DNA from: Alphaproteobacteria bacterium
GTDB lineage: Bacteria > Pseudomonadota > Alphaproteobacteria > UBA8366
Assembly (NCBI GenBank): GCA_028281325.1
Contig: JANQKC010000035.1
Span: forward strand, 124,001-188,000
Direction of reading: 5' to 3'
DNA: 64,000 nucleotides
How positions within the stretch are numbered: position 1 is the stretch's first letter; each line of letters opens with the position of its first letter. The notes under the pieces were generated by a model. That model was not told the DNA's origin, did not search any database, and saw only the letters and a program-made list of their open reading frames with translations. Shown piece after piece: positions 9,482 to 16,720 of the stretch. Position numbers and translations under genes: made by a program.

Positions 9482-10036
9482 TTATATCTTGGGCAGGGTG
9501 ACGCCGCGCTGGCCCATGTATTTGCCGGCCCGGTCCGCATAGGAAACTTCCGGCGCGCCCTCGCCCTTCAGGAACAGGAACTGGCACGCACCCTCGTTCG
9601 CATAGACCTTCGCCGGCAGCGGCGTGGTGTTGGAGAATTCCAGCGTCACATGACCTTCCCATTCGGGCTCCAGCGGCGTGACGTTCACGATGATGCCGCA
9701 GCGCGCATAGGTCGACTTGCCGAGGCAGATCACCAGGATGTCACGCGGGATGCGGAAATACTCCACCGTCCGCGCCAACACGAAACTGTTCGGCGGGATG
9801 ATACAGACATCGGTGTCGCGCTCGACGAAACCCTGGTCCGAAAATTCCTTCGGGTCGACGATGGCGTTGTCCACATTGGTGAAGATCTTGAACTCGGGCG
9901 AGACCCGCGCGTCGTAGCCGTAGGACGACAGGCCGAACGAAATCGCGCCGTCCCGGTTCTGCCGGTCGACGAACGGCTCGATCATCCCATCGGCCCGCGC
10001 CTTTTCGCGGATCCAGGTATCAGGCATTACGCCCAT
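9482..10036 (-). CDS. dcd: dCTP deaminase
   Basis: This enzyme deaminates dCTP to dUTP, feeding dTMP synthesis. The chosen start at 10036 ([13 protein letters not shown]) follows an AGGAGAGGG ribosome site and gives 184 residues, the usual length. A longer open frame upstream is non-conserved. Family segments are [13 protein letters not shown], the catalytic region [11 protein letters not shown], the active-site-type [18 protein letters not shown] and the C-terminal [10 protein letters not shown]. It lies 72 bp upstream of murA on the same strand and is probably in the same operon. Confidence 0.96.
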   Translation of the reverse strand: MGVMPDTWIREKARADGMIEPFVDRQNRDGAISFGLSSYGYDARVSPEFKIFTNVDNAIVDPKEFSDQGFVERDTDVCIIPPNSFVLARTVEYFRIPRDILVICLGKSTYARCGIIVNVTPLEPEWEGHVTLEFSNTTPLPAKVYANEGACQFLFLKGEGAPEVSYADRAGKYMGQRGVTLPKI

Positions 10037-10178
10037 GGCTTCCCTCTCCTCGCGTCGCCTGCTGCACCCCCCGAATGTCGGGGAACGTTGCCGCGCCGCC
10101 CCGGCAAGACTGCCGGATATGCCGGAATGGCGCGCATGACTAGACAATGAGTATGGCGATCACAAGGCGTCCGCAAGG

Positions 10179-10367
10179 TCAGCTTTGGGCCGGACCGTCG
10201 CCCCCGTCCGGCGCACCCGCATCCTCATCCGCCCGATCACGGGACTGTTCCTTACGTTTCAACAGGTTACGGCGCAATTGCTCGGCCTGCCGGCGGCGGC
10301 GCGCGGTTGCCGAGTCCTCGGTTTTTTCCCTCGAATCCGAGCCTTCACCGGCCGGTTTGTCGCCCAT
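10179..10367 (-). CDS. Small charged protein next to dcd/murA
   Basis: This 62-residue protein (MGDKPAGEGSDSREK at the start) has a central basic helix, RRRQAEQLRRNLLKRKEQ, which resembles short conserved alphaproteobacterial proteins often found near murA. The start at 10367 follows a GAAAGGGG ribosome site with good spacing. The frame is open 43 codons further upstream but without conserved character. It has no signal or membrane segment. The role is unknown, and its charged amphipathic nature could fit RNA or ribosome binding, which is only a guess. Confidence 0.6.
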   Translation of the reverse strand: MGDKPAGEGSDSREKTEDSATARRRRQAEQLRRNLLKRKEQSRDRADEDAGAPDGGDGPAQS

Positions 10368-10551
10368 ATCGCCCCTTTCGACGCCCTGAGTCGCGGGCCA
10401 GGGATACGACGCCGACCCGGACCTGCGCAAGCCTGTTTCGATCTCATCGGGGCCGCGCGCCCCAGGAGAAGCGATGCCACCGCTTGCGCGGCCCAACCCC
10501 CTATGGCATAAGGCGGCGGTTCATCCGGCTTTCCCGGTGTTCACCCCAAAT

Positions 10552-10626
10552 GCCGCCGTAGCTCAGGGGTAGAGCGCGCCCTTGGTAAGGGCGAGGCCAG
10601 TGGTTCAATTCCACTCGGCGGCACCA
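10552..10626 (+). tRNA. tRNA-Thr (anticodon GGT)
   Basis: A complete cloverleaf is visible: acceptor GCCGCCG pairs with CGGCGGC, the anticodon stem CGCCC/GGGCG encloses loop TTGGTAA with anticodon GGT, the T-arm is AGTGG-TTCAATT-CCACT, and the 3' CCA is encoded at 10624-10626. It reads threonine codons ACC/ACU. The AT-rich DUF262/HEPN island begins about 250 bp downstream, but no copy of the tRNA 3' end is seen at the far side. Confidence 0.95.
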
Positions 10627-10647
10627 TTCCTTAGAGATTCTTTGAGC

Positions 10648-10872
10648 CTACTCGGTCGCTTGGGCGCTCGCCTCCCGCACCGCGCGCCACACGCGTGGCG
10701 GGGTCAACGGTACTTCCAGATGCTTGGCACCGATGCTTTCCAGCGCGTTGTTGACCGCGTTCATCACCACCGCCAAGGACCCGACCGTGCCGGCCTCGCC
10801 GACGCCCTTAACGCCGAGCGAGTTAGTCTCGTCGGGACCGGGTTGCGCGCTGATGTCGAAGCTGCAGAACCT
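10648..10872 (-). pseudogene. C-terminal remnant of a CoxL/xanthine-dehydrogenase-type large subunit (copy 1)
   Basis: Reading leftward, about 75 codons encode the typical C-terminus of a molybdopterin-binding large subunit: FDISAQPG, then NSLGVKGVGEAGTVGS, VVMNAVNNALESIGAK and VPLTPPRVWRAV, ending at TAG 10648-10650. Everything upstream of about FCSFDIS is replaced by unrelated AT-rich DNA, so more than 90 percent of a normal gene of about 750 codons is missing. A paralogous remnant (12852-13140) lies on the other side of the island in the same orientation. Confidence 0.8.
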
Positions 10873-10976
10873 GGACTCATGGCTAAGATGTAGATGTCTT
10901 CCAGCGCGAAAATGCAACGGATAGACTTGCAATTGCGTTAGTTTGCAAGAGTCGCATCCTAAAGTGCGGTTTGCGG

Positions 10977-10982
10977 TATAAT
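10977..10982 (+). promoter_or_regulatory. Consensus -10 box for the DUF262-HEPN operon
   Basis: A perfect TATAAT lies 51 bp before the ATG at 11034, and no good -35 box is apparent. Its position inside the possible TTG-started extension at 10971 argues that translation starts at 11034 instead. Confidence 0.4.
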
Positions 10983-11033
10983 CTTGTTGCACCATCCGCA
11001 AACCAACCTGTTTCTAATTCAGAGTCGGCAGCC

Positions 11034-12095
11034 ATGAAAGACTTCGATACACGAGTTTACAATATCTCGGATTTCGTTGAGTGGAGAGAAACTGACTTGT
11101 TGGATCTCTCGCCCGATTTTCAACGTCGATCAGTTTGGACAGAAAAAGCAAAATCCTATTTGGTCGATACTGTCATTCGTGGCAAACCAATACCTAAGTT
11201 ATTATTAACTCAGCAATTTGATAAGCGCCGAAACATACGAATAGTGGTCGATGGTCAACAAAGACTGCGCGCTTTATTGGACTACCACGACGGAAATTTT
11301 AGAATTTCCAGGGCTCACAACAAAGAATTTGCAGGAAGGACATTTGAAGAGCTTCCGGACGAAATTAAAAACGATTTTTTGAAGTATGAGATCGGCGTTG
11401 ACCTACTCTACGATATGCCTTACCGCGATATATTGGATATATTTGCAAGAATCAATACATACACAGTAAAACTTAATAAACAAGAATCTCGGAACGCTAA
11501 ATTCCTTGGATATTTTAAACAAACTTCATATTCACTTGGTTACGACTATGTCGATTACTGGATTGATTCCGGAGTGTTATCAAAAACAAACGTAAGCAGA
11601 ATGGCAGAAGCAGAACTCGCTTCTGATCTCTTGGTTGCACTTGTTGGAGGAATCCAAACAAATAAAAACATCGATACTTACTACACTCGATATGAAGATG
11701 AGCCTGGACCAGTTGAAGAAAAACTTGAAATATTCGATCAAGTAATGAGCTACATAGGAGAAATATATCCTAACGCCGATATGAAGGGCACAAATTGGAA
11801 AAGAATTCACCTTTTCTATTCTTTATTCACAGCGATTGCCCATTTCCTTGGAGGCATCGAGAACATTGAAGTAAAGAGAATTTCTATCCGCCCAACCAAC
11901 ATTGGCAAGATGCGAGTCACACTTGATGAGGTAAGCGCACGGTATGATGAATACACGCACTCAAATTATAGTGGTGAAACTCCGGACGATTTCGCAGAGT
12001 TCATCGACAAATCAAGACGAGCCACTACTGACACTGGATCAAGAAAATTTAGAACCGAGTTCATTTGCAAAAAAATAGCTGATTCACTTGCCTAA
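11034..12095 (+). CDS. DUF262 domain protein (ParB/Srx-like NTPase fold)
   Basis: This 353-residue cytoplasmic protein has the DUF262 hallmark DGQQR at residues 73-77, preceded by the usual YNISDFVEW opening and the SPDFQRRSVW segment, and followed by the DIFARINTYTVKLNKQE segment near 135-151. In known families (GmrS/GmrSD, SspE) the DGQQR motif belongs to an NTP-hydrolysing module that controls nuclease activity. No C-terminal DUF1524 HNH nuclease motif is seen, so the effector is probably the HEPN protein encoded 14 bp downstream. The ATG at 11034 (MKDFDTRVYNI) is preferred over a TTG at 10971. Codon use is AT-rich, unlike the neighbours, indicating transfer. Confidence 0.88.
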   Translation: MKDFDTRVYNISDFVEWRETDLLDLSPDFQRRSVWTEKAKSYLVDTVIRGKPIPKLLLTQQFDKRRNIRIVVDGQQRLRALLDYHDGNFRISRAHNKEFAGRTFEELPDEIKNDFLKYEIGVDLLYDMPYRDILDIFARINTYTVKLNKQESRNAKFLGYFKQTSYSLGYDYVDYWIDSGVLSKTNVSRMAEAELASDLLVALVGGIQTNKNIDTYYTRYEDEPGPVEEKLEIFDQVMSYIGEIYPNADMKGTNWKRIHLFYSLFTAIAHFLGGIENIEVKRISIRPTNIGKMRVTLDEVSARYDEYTHSNYSGETPDDFAEFIDKSRRATTDTGSRKFRTEFICKKIADSLA

Positions 12096-12109
12096 AGGGT
12101 GGGCAGACT

Positions 12110-12760
12110 ATGGCTACCCGTCAACGAATCTCCGCAGCACTCCGTGATTTCCGACAAGAACTGAAACGTCTGCGCTCACTTGACAAATACAGCCAAAGTC
12201 GACTGGCATCTTCTTCTGGGCGGCCAGAAAAAGACAGCTTATCAAAAAAGCAACTACACTTAATTGCCGAGGGTATTTTTCTCTCCGCCTACCGAGCACA
12301 TGAGAACTTTACGGAGGAAATCTTTCTTCTCTATTGCATGGGGAAACTGAGTCCAAGTGGATTGAAGGCCCGTAAATCCTATTTGCTCCCAAAGACATAT
12401 CAACACGCAGAGGAAATGATAAAATCATCTCAACCTTTTCTGGATTGGTCGTCTCCTGATCTAGTCCTAAAACGCTCGGAATTGTATTTGAGAGATGGTT
12501 ATCCAATAAAGCAAGTATATGTGTCTAACATGCAAATATTGAGGAAATTAAAATCTCTTCGAAACCATGTTGTTCATAACTCCCGCCAATCAAAAACGCA
12601 ATTTATAAAAATTTTACGTGCCGACATCAAAACAATACCAACCAAAATACCAACACCGGGCGAATTTATTTTGATGAATGATCCAAACAATACGGGCAAT
12701 TGTTTCCTACATACGTATTTGGATGCATTTGAAAATTTGGCTAAAAAATTGGGGCAATAA
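12110..12760 (+). CDS. HEPN-domain protein, MAE_28990-like, putative RNase effector
   Basis: This 216-residue, mostly helical protein carries the HEPN ribonuclease motif R-x4-H as RNHVVH at residues 151-156, after a helix with NMQILRKLKSL. An upstream helix (AEGIFLSAYRAHENFTEEIF) fits the family's first core helices. The overall look resembles MAE_28990/MAE_18760-type HEPN proteins. These domains cleave RNA in toxin-antitoxin, abortive-infection and CRISPR systems (established knowledge). It starts 14 bp after the DUF262 stop with an AGGGTGGG ribosome site, so both are one operon. That DUF262 gates this nuclease is inference. Confidence 0.85.
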   Translation: MATRQRISAALRDFRQELKRLRSLDKYSQSRLASSSGRPEKDSLSKKQLHLIAEGIFLSAYRAHENFTEEIFLLYCMGKLSPSGLKARKSYLLPKTYQHAEEMIKSSQPFLDWSSPDLVLKRSELYLRDGYPIKQVYVSNMQILRKLKSLRNHVVHNSRQSKTQFIKILRADIKTIPTKIPTPGEFILMNDPNNTGNCFLHTYLDAFENLAKKLGQ

Positions 12761-12851
12761 CGAAGACAAATTTCTGTTGGCTGATAACACTATTACTTAG
12801 AGTCTTATTGCCTTGGACGGCTAGAATCCCCTCTATCGACTATTCTCCTGC

Positions 12852-13140
12852 CTATTGCACCGCGCGCCGCACCCTCGGCGTGGTCAGCGGCATTTCCAGA
12901 TGCTTGGCGCCGATGCCTTCTAGCGCGTTATTGACCGCATTCATCATCGCCGCCTACGACCCGACCGTGCCGGCCTCGCCGACGCCTTGGACGCCGAGCA
13001 GGCTTGTCTTAGTCGGGACCGGGTGGGCGCTGATGTCGATGCTGCGGAAATTGTCGGTGCGCGGCATGGTGTCGTCCATGAACAAGCCGAAGACGAACTG
13101 GCCGGTCTCCTCGTAGGCGTGGCAGCCGTTCCGGTAATTG
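12852..13140 (-). pseudogene. C-terminal remnant of a CoxL/xanthine-dehydrogenase-type large subunit (copy 2)
   Basis: Reading leftward, the frame encodes YRNGCHAYEETGQFVFG, MDDTMPRTDNF, DISAHPVPTK, LLGVQGVGEAGTVGS, then an in-frame TAG, followed by MMNAVNNALEGIGAK and MPLTTPRVRRAVQ to a natural stop at 12852. It aligns over its last 75 codons with the remnant at 10648-10872 with many substitutions. The internal stop, the loss of the N-terminal bulk and a decayed tryptophan (VRRAV for VWRAV) show it is dead. The 115 bp between it and the CoA-transferase stop (13141-13255) hold an open stretch I do not recognise. Confidence 0.75.
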
Positions 13141-13255
13141 TTCAGCTATCTGAGGAGGGCGAGCTCGTAGAAGCCCTCCTCCCTCCCATCCAAGGTCTTT
13201 TCCTGGTTAAGAGCCGCAACGGAGACGTCCTGAAACAGGAATAGCCGAAGCGACG

Positions 13256-14686
13256 TTACTCCGCCGCTTCGGCCACCGCCGCGGGCCATTCCGGGGCGTC
13301 GCCGCCGAGCGCGGGCGTCGGGCGGGTCCAGTGGGGTTTGGTTTCGGACAGGTCGAGCACCGGCGCGAAATGGCGCAGCGTGCCGTAGCTTGTGTCCGTC
13401 TGGATGCGCAGCGCGTCGAGTTCCGCCGCCGAGAGGTCGAGATTCGGGTTGGCGACCGGCGCGGTCTGGCCCTGGCGGTAGATATACATGCCCGACTGGC
13501 ACAGCGAGACCCGCACGTGATAGCTGCCGCCCTCGCGGGCGCGGCGCGCGAGCGCCAGCAGGATGCCGTAGGCGCCGAGATAGCCGGTGGTGTAATCGCA
13601 GGCCGCCGCCGGCAACAGCATGGGCCGGTCGGGGCTGCCTTCCTGGCAAATGCCGGTCACCGTCTGCGCTACCTGTTCCCAGCCGCCGCGATGGCTGAAC
13701 GGCCCGTCCGCGCCGAAGCAACTGATCGAGCAGGCGACGATGCCGGGCCGGATTTCCGCAAGCTGTTCCGGCGCAAAGCCGAGACTGGCCAGCATGCCGG
13801 GTCGGTAGCCCTGCGAGAAGACGTCGGCGTCGCGCACCAGGTCTTTCAGCCGCGCGTTGTCCTCGCTGTCCTTCAGATCGAGATAGCAGCTTCGCTTGCC
13901 ATGGCTGGTATCCATGACATGCTCCATGATCTGTGGCAGCCCCTCGGCGGTGACCATCAGAACCTCCGCCCCGTTCTCCGCCAGCGTGCGGGCGCAAATC
14001 GGGCCGGCCAGGATGCGCGTCAGGTCGAGCGCGCGGATGCCGCTGAGCGGACGGTCGCCCTCGGGCATCGGTTCCGGGTCGCTGTCGCCGATCTTGACGA
14101 CCTCGACGATGGGCTTGGCCTGCAGCACCGAGCCGTGGTCGCTGGCGAGCCATTCCGCGTTGCTGCGCACCATGGCGCCGCAAGCGCGCGCCTCGTCGAT
14201 CGCCGCTTCCAGGTCAAGCGCATCCCACTTCGCGACCGCCGCCGAGACGGAGTCGGGATTGGGTTCGCAATCCAGCACCTTCAGCACCCGCGCCTGCAAG
14301 TTCGGGAGGCCGAAATGCGGCAGGAACCAACGGCCATCCTTGGTCGGCCAAGGCTGCGTGATCTGAATCATGCGTTCGTGGTTCTCATTCACCACGAGAT
14401 GGAAATTACCCTTCGCATCCGCCTTCTGCATATAACGGCTGCTGCGCAGCGCGCCCGCGGCAAGGCGCACATCAATGGCGACCTTCTGGCGGCGGCCGGT
14501 CTTGAGTTCCCAGATGTCGTTGACGGCCGTGCCGACGCCCGCCAGCACGGCGGCGCAGGTCTCCCCGATCCTGAACCGGGTCGGCAGGACCGGGTCCGCC
14601 CCGGTGACCGTCACCTCGCCCTCGGCGGGCATGCCCCTGCCGCGCGCGTCCATGACTTCCTTGAAAGCAGATTGCACGGAACTCAT
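13256..14686 (-). CDS. CaiB/BaiF family (class III) CoA transferase with an extra N-terminal module
   Basis: This 476-residue protein moves CoA between carboxylic acids. Residues from about 214 on show the usual class III N-domain order: LSGIRALDLTRILAGP, HGKRSCYLDLKD, RDADVFSQGYRPGMLASLGF, GIVACSISCFGADGPF and a DYTTGYLGAYGILLALARR segment. The first 200 residues are odd. They contain IGETCAAVLAGVGTAVNDIW and TGRRQKVAIDVRLAAGAL, which resemble the C-terminal half of a second CaiB unit. The protein therefore looks like a permuted or partly duplicated CaiB. It is near an SDR gene on the same strand, and substrate acids are unknown. Confidence 0.9.
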   Translation of the reverse strand: MSSVQSAFKEVMDARGRGMPAEGEVTVTGADPVLPTRFRIGETCAAVLAGVGTAVNDIWELKTGRRQKVAIDVRLAAGALRSSRYMQKADAKGNFHLVVNENHERMIQITQPWPTKDGRWFLPHFGLPNLQARVLKVLDCEPNPDSVSAAVAKWDALDLEAAIDEARACGAMVRSNAEWLASDHGSVLQAKPIVEVVKIGDSDPEPMPEGDRPLSGIRALDLTRILAGPICARTLAENGAEVLMVTAEGLPQIMEHVMDTSHGKRSCYLDLKDSEDNARLKDLVRDADVFSQGYRPGMLASLGFAPEQLAEIRPGIVACSISCFGADGPFSHRGGWEQVAQTVTGICQEGSPDRPMLLPAAACDYTTGYLGAYGILLALARRAREGGSYHVRVSLCQSGMYIYRQGQTAPVANPNLDLSAAELDALRIQTDTSYGTLRHFAPVLDLSETKPHWTRPTPALGGDAPEWPAAVAEAAE

Positions 14687-14757
14687 CGTCGGTCCTCCCG
14701 TTTTTTTTGTGTGCTTTCAGTCGTCCCGCCCATGCTAGCCGCCGGGCGGCGGCGCGA

Positions 14758-15606
14758 TCAAATCTGCGAATAACCCGACCCGGCGGAATCGATGCCGCGG
14801 CCGCGCGCGTTCTCCATCCAGCCGAACTCTTCCAGGATCAACTGGCTATAGGTCACCCGGCCATTCACCTTCTCCGGCGGTTCGGTGGCGAGCAGCAAGG
14901 ACGCCCTCGCCATGTAGTCCGGCGACTCGCCCTTGGGATCTTCCATGCCCTCGACCAGCTTGTGGAACACGGTGCCCGGCGTCGGCACCACATGCGAGGG
15001 CGACACGGCGGTCACGCTGATGTTGCCGTAGTGCGCGACCTCCTGCGCGAGGCCCTGGGTGAAGCGTTCGAGCGCCGCCTTGCTGGCCCCATACATGGTG
15101 CCGCCGCGCACGGACTTGTCCTCATACGGTCCGCGCCCATGGCCGATCGCCGCGCCGGAACTGATGTTGACGATGGCGCCGCCGCGCCCGCCGGTCATGT
15201 CGGGCAGCACCGCCTGCGACAGGATGAAGGGCGCATGCACGTTGATCTCGAAGGCCTTGATCCAGCGGTTGATCTTGTAACCCTCGATCGGAACGTAATA
15301 GTTCAGCGCCGCGTTGTTCACGAGGACATCGACCGGGCCATAGGCCGCGCGGGCGTCGTCGACCAGCTTCAGACAGTTCTCGGGCTTGGAGATATCCGCG
15401 GCGACGGCGCAGGCTTCGCCGCCCGCGTCGTTGATCGTCTGGACGGTCCGGGTCAGCGAGCCTTCGAGCATGTGATCGCCTTCCTGCACCGTCCGCGCGA
15501 CGCAGACGACCTTGCCGCCCTCGGCCGCGAAAAGCTCGGCGATCGCCTGCCCGATGCCCCGGCTCGCCCCGGTGACGAGGATGTTCTTTCCGTCCAGTTT
15601 GCCCAT
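14758..15606 (-). CDS. Short-chain dehydrogenase/reductase (SDR)
   Basis: This is a 282-residue NAD(P)-dependent oxidoreductase. The Rossmann motif is VTGASRGIGQAIAELF at residues 11-26, the NNAA motif follows in VDVLVNNAALNYY, the catalytic serine is in IVNISSGAAIG, and the YGASKAALERF stretch gives the Y-x3-K pair. The insert before that tyrosine is somewhat long. The start at 15606 (MGKLDGKNILV) has a GGGAGAGACAGG ribosome site, and a longer upstream frame is not conserved. It is upstream of the CoA transferase on the same strand, 71 bp away, and could act on the same carbon compound. Confidence 0.92.
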   Translation of the reverse strand: MGKLDGKNILVTGASRGIGQAIAELFAAEGGKVVCVARTVQEGDHMLEGSLTRTVQTINDAGGEACAVAADISKPENCLKLVDDARAAYGPVDVLVNNAALNYYVPIEGYKINRWIKAFEINVHAPFILSQAVLPDMTGGRGGAIVNISSGAAIGHGRGPYEDKSVRGGTMYGASKAALERFTQGLAQEVAHYGNISVTAVSPSHVVPTPGTVFHKLVEGMEDPKGESPDYMARASLLLATEPPEKVNGRVTYSQLILEEFGWMENARGRGIDSAGSGYSQI

Positions 15607-15699
15607 GTCCTGTCTCTCCCACGCTGGTTCGACGGACAGTATATCGGAAGACCGCGCGCGACGCCGAACCGGCACGGTAAGACCCGACGGGTTCAACCA

Positions 15700-15773
15700 T
15701 GGATTCCCGCTTGCGCGGGAATGACGCATCACTCAAGACTTGCAACCGTCACTCCCGCGAAAGCGGGAGGCCA
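15700..15773. repeat. Inverted pair of REP-like palindromes
   Basis: Two related imperfect palindromes sit in the 170-bp SDR-DMT gap: TGGATTCCCGC-TTGC-GCGGGAATGACG-like at 15700-15726 and its inverted partner CGTCACTCCCGC-GAAA-GCGGGAGGCCA-like at 15747-15773. Each has a GC-rich hairpin and they face opposite ways. This is the common CGTCATTCCCGCG...GCGGGAATCCA extragenic repeat known from many proteobacteria. It may end or stabilise transcripts. Confidence 0.7.
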
Positions 15774-15778
15774 TTGGC

Positions 15779-16705
15779 TTATTTCGTCCGCGCCTCGCGT
15801 TGCAGGATATAGATGCCGCTCGCCACGACCAGCAAGGCGCCGAGCAGGACAAAGGCGTCCGGCACCGTGTTCCAAACCAGGATGCCGGTCAGGATCGCCC
15901 AGAGCAGCGCGGTGTAACGGAACGGCGCAATCAACGCCGCCTCGCCCAAACGCAACGCCTCGATCATCAGGAAATGCGCCCCGGCGGCCAACAGGCCGGC
16001 GAGCAGGAACCACAAGGCCCCCGCGCCGGTGACCGGTTTCCAGCCGAACGGAATGGAGAAGAGCGAGGCGGCAATGACGATCACCGTCGACCAGAACAGA
16101 ATAGAGATCGACGTGTCGGTCCGCGCCAGTTTCCGGGTCGCGATATCGCGCAATGCGTTGGCGAAGGCGGCGCAAACCGGGATCATCAGCGCCCATTCGA
16201 AACTCGCGCCGGTCGGCCGCACGATGACCAGCACGCCGCCGAAGCCGGCGATGATCGCCGCCCACCGATGCCACCCGACCCGTTCCCCCAACAGGGCCAC
16301 CGATAGCGCTGCGACGAAGATCGGACTGGCGAAGGCGATGGCCGTAACCGTCGCGATGGGCAGCAGGCTCAACCCGAGAACCATGAGGATCGCCGTCGCG
16401 ACGAAGACCGCGCCCCGAAATCCCTGCCCGCCCCAATTGACGATGCGCAAGCCGCGCCATCCCGTCGTGTAGTAAGCGTAGGGCAGGATCACCAAAAGCG
16501 ATGCAGCCTGTCGCAAACCGATGACCTGGCCGACGGGATAACTCTCGGTCAGGAATTTCGACACCGCGTCGTTGAGCGACAGCAACGCCGCGCCGAGGAT
16601 CATGGCGAGAATGCCCTTTACGGGGTTGGACAGAGGCAAGACGCGTGCTTCTTTCGGTAGGCGGCGGCGGGACGCCAACAAAGCATCCCGGCCGCGATGG
16701 GTCAA
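15779..16705 (-). CDS. EamA/DMT-family transporter
   Basis: This is an inner-membrane carrier of up to 308 residues with about ten hydrophobic segments in two EamA repeats (for example ILAMILGAALLSLNDAVSKF and GALWFLLAGLLAAGAHFLMI). The LLGERVGWHRWAAIIAGFGG and LRLGEAALIAPFRYTALLW stretches are typical of the S-adenosylmethionine-carrier/RhaT-like DMT group. The first 22 residues look non-conserved, so a start near residue 23 (a TTG) may be the real one. Its C-terminus GIYILQREAR is shared with the DMT pair at 37992-39733, so all three are related. The substrate is unknown. It is 15 bp downstream of the MATE gene. Confidence 0.88.
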   Translation of the reverse strand: MTHRGRDALLASRRRLPKEARVLPLSNPVKGILAMILGAALLSLNDAVSKFLTESYPVGQVIGLRQAASLLVILPYAYYTTGWRGLRIVNWGGQGFRGAVFVATAILMVLGLSLLPIATVTAIAFASPIFVAALSVALLGERVGWHRWAAIIAGFGGVLVIVRPTGASFEWALMIPVCAAFANALRDIATRKLARTDTSISILFWSTVIVIAASLFSIPFGWKPVTGAGALWFLLAGLLAAGAHFLMIEALRLGEAALIAPFRYTALLWAILTGILVWNTVPDAFVLLGALLVVASGIYILQREARTK

Positions 16706-16720
16706 CGCGCGCCCATTCGC

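Larger units (their letters stand above)
10873..12845. mobile_element. AT-rich genomic island carrying a DUF262-HEPN pair
   Basis: Base composition drops sharply here relative to the GC-rich surroundings, with many A/T-ending codons. It contains two co-directional genes (11034-12095 and 12110-12760) and is flanked by two decayed copies of the same large-subunit C-terminus. No integrase, transposase or clear terminal repeat is visible, so the exact ends are estimates: the left from where similarity between the two remnants stops, the right from the end of the second remnant. Transfer from a low-GC source is the simplest reading. Confidence 0.6.

Noticed and set aside
8204-10150. Long open frame of 648 codons on the plus strand
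   Set aside because: It is antisense to murA and dcd and has no recognisable domain. Long antisense frames are common in GC-rich DNA.
10612-10626. tRNA-Thr 3' end as an integration att site for the island
   Set aside because: No repeat of the tRNA end was found near 12760-12850, and the island starts about 250 bp after the tRNA.
10971-11033. TTG-started N-terminal extension of the DUF262 protein
   Set aside because: It overlaps a consensus -10 box, and the conserved family start is at MKDFDTRVYNI.
12753-12812. 8-bp inverted repeat (GGCAATAA / TTATTGCC) as a terminator or island end
   Set aside because: The 44-nt loop is too large for an intrinsic terminator, and a short AT-rich repeat can arise by chance.
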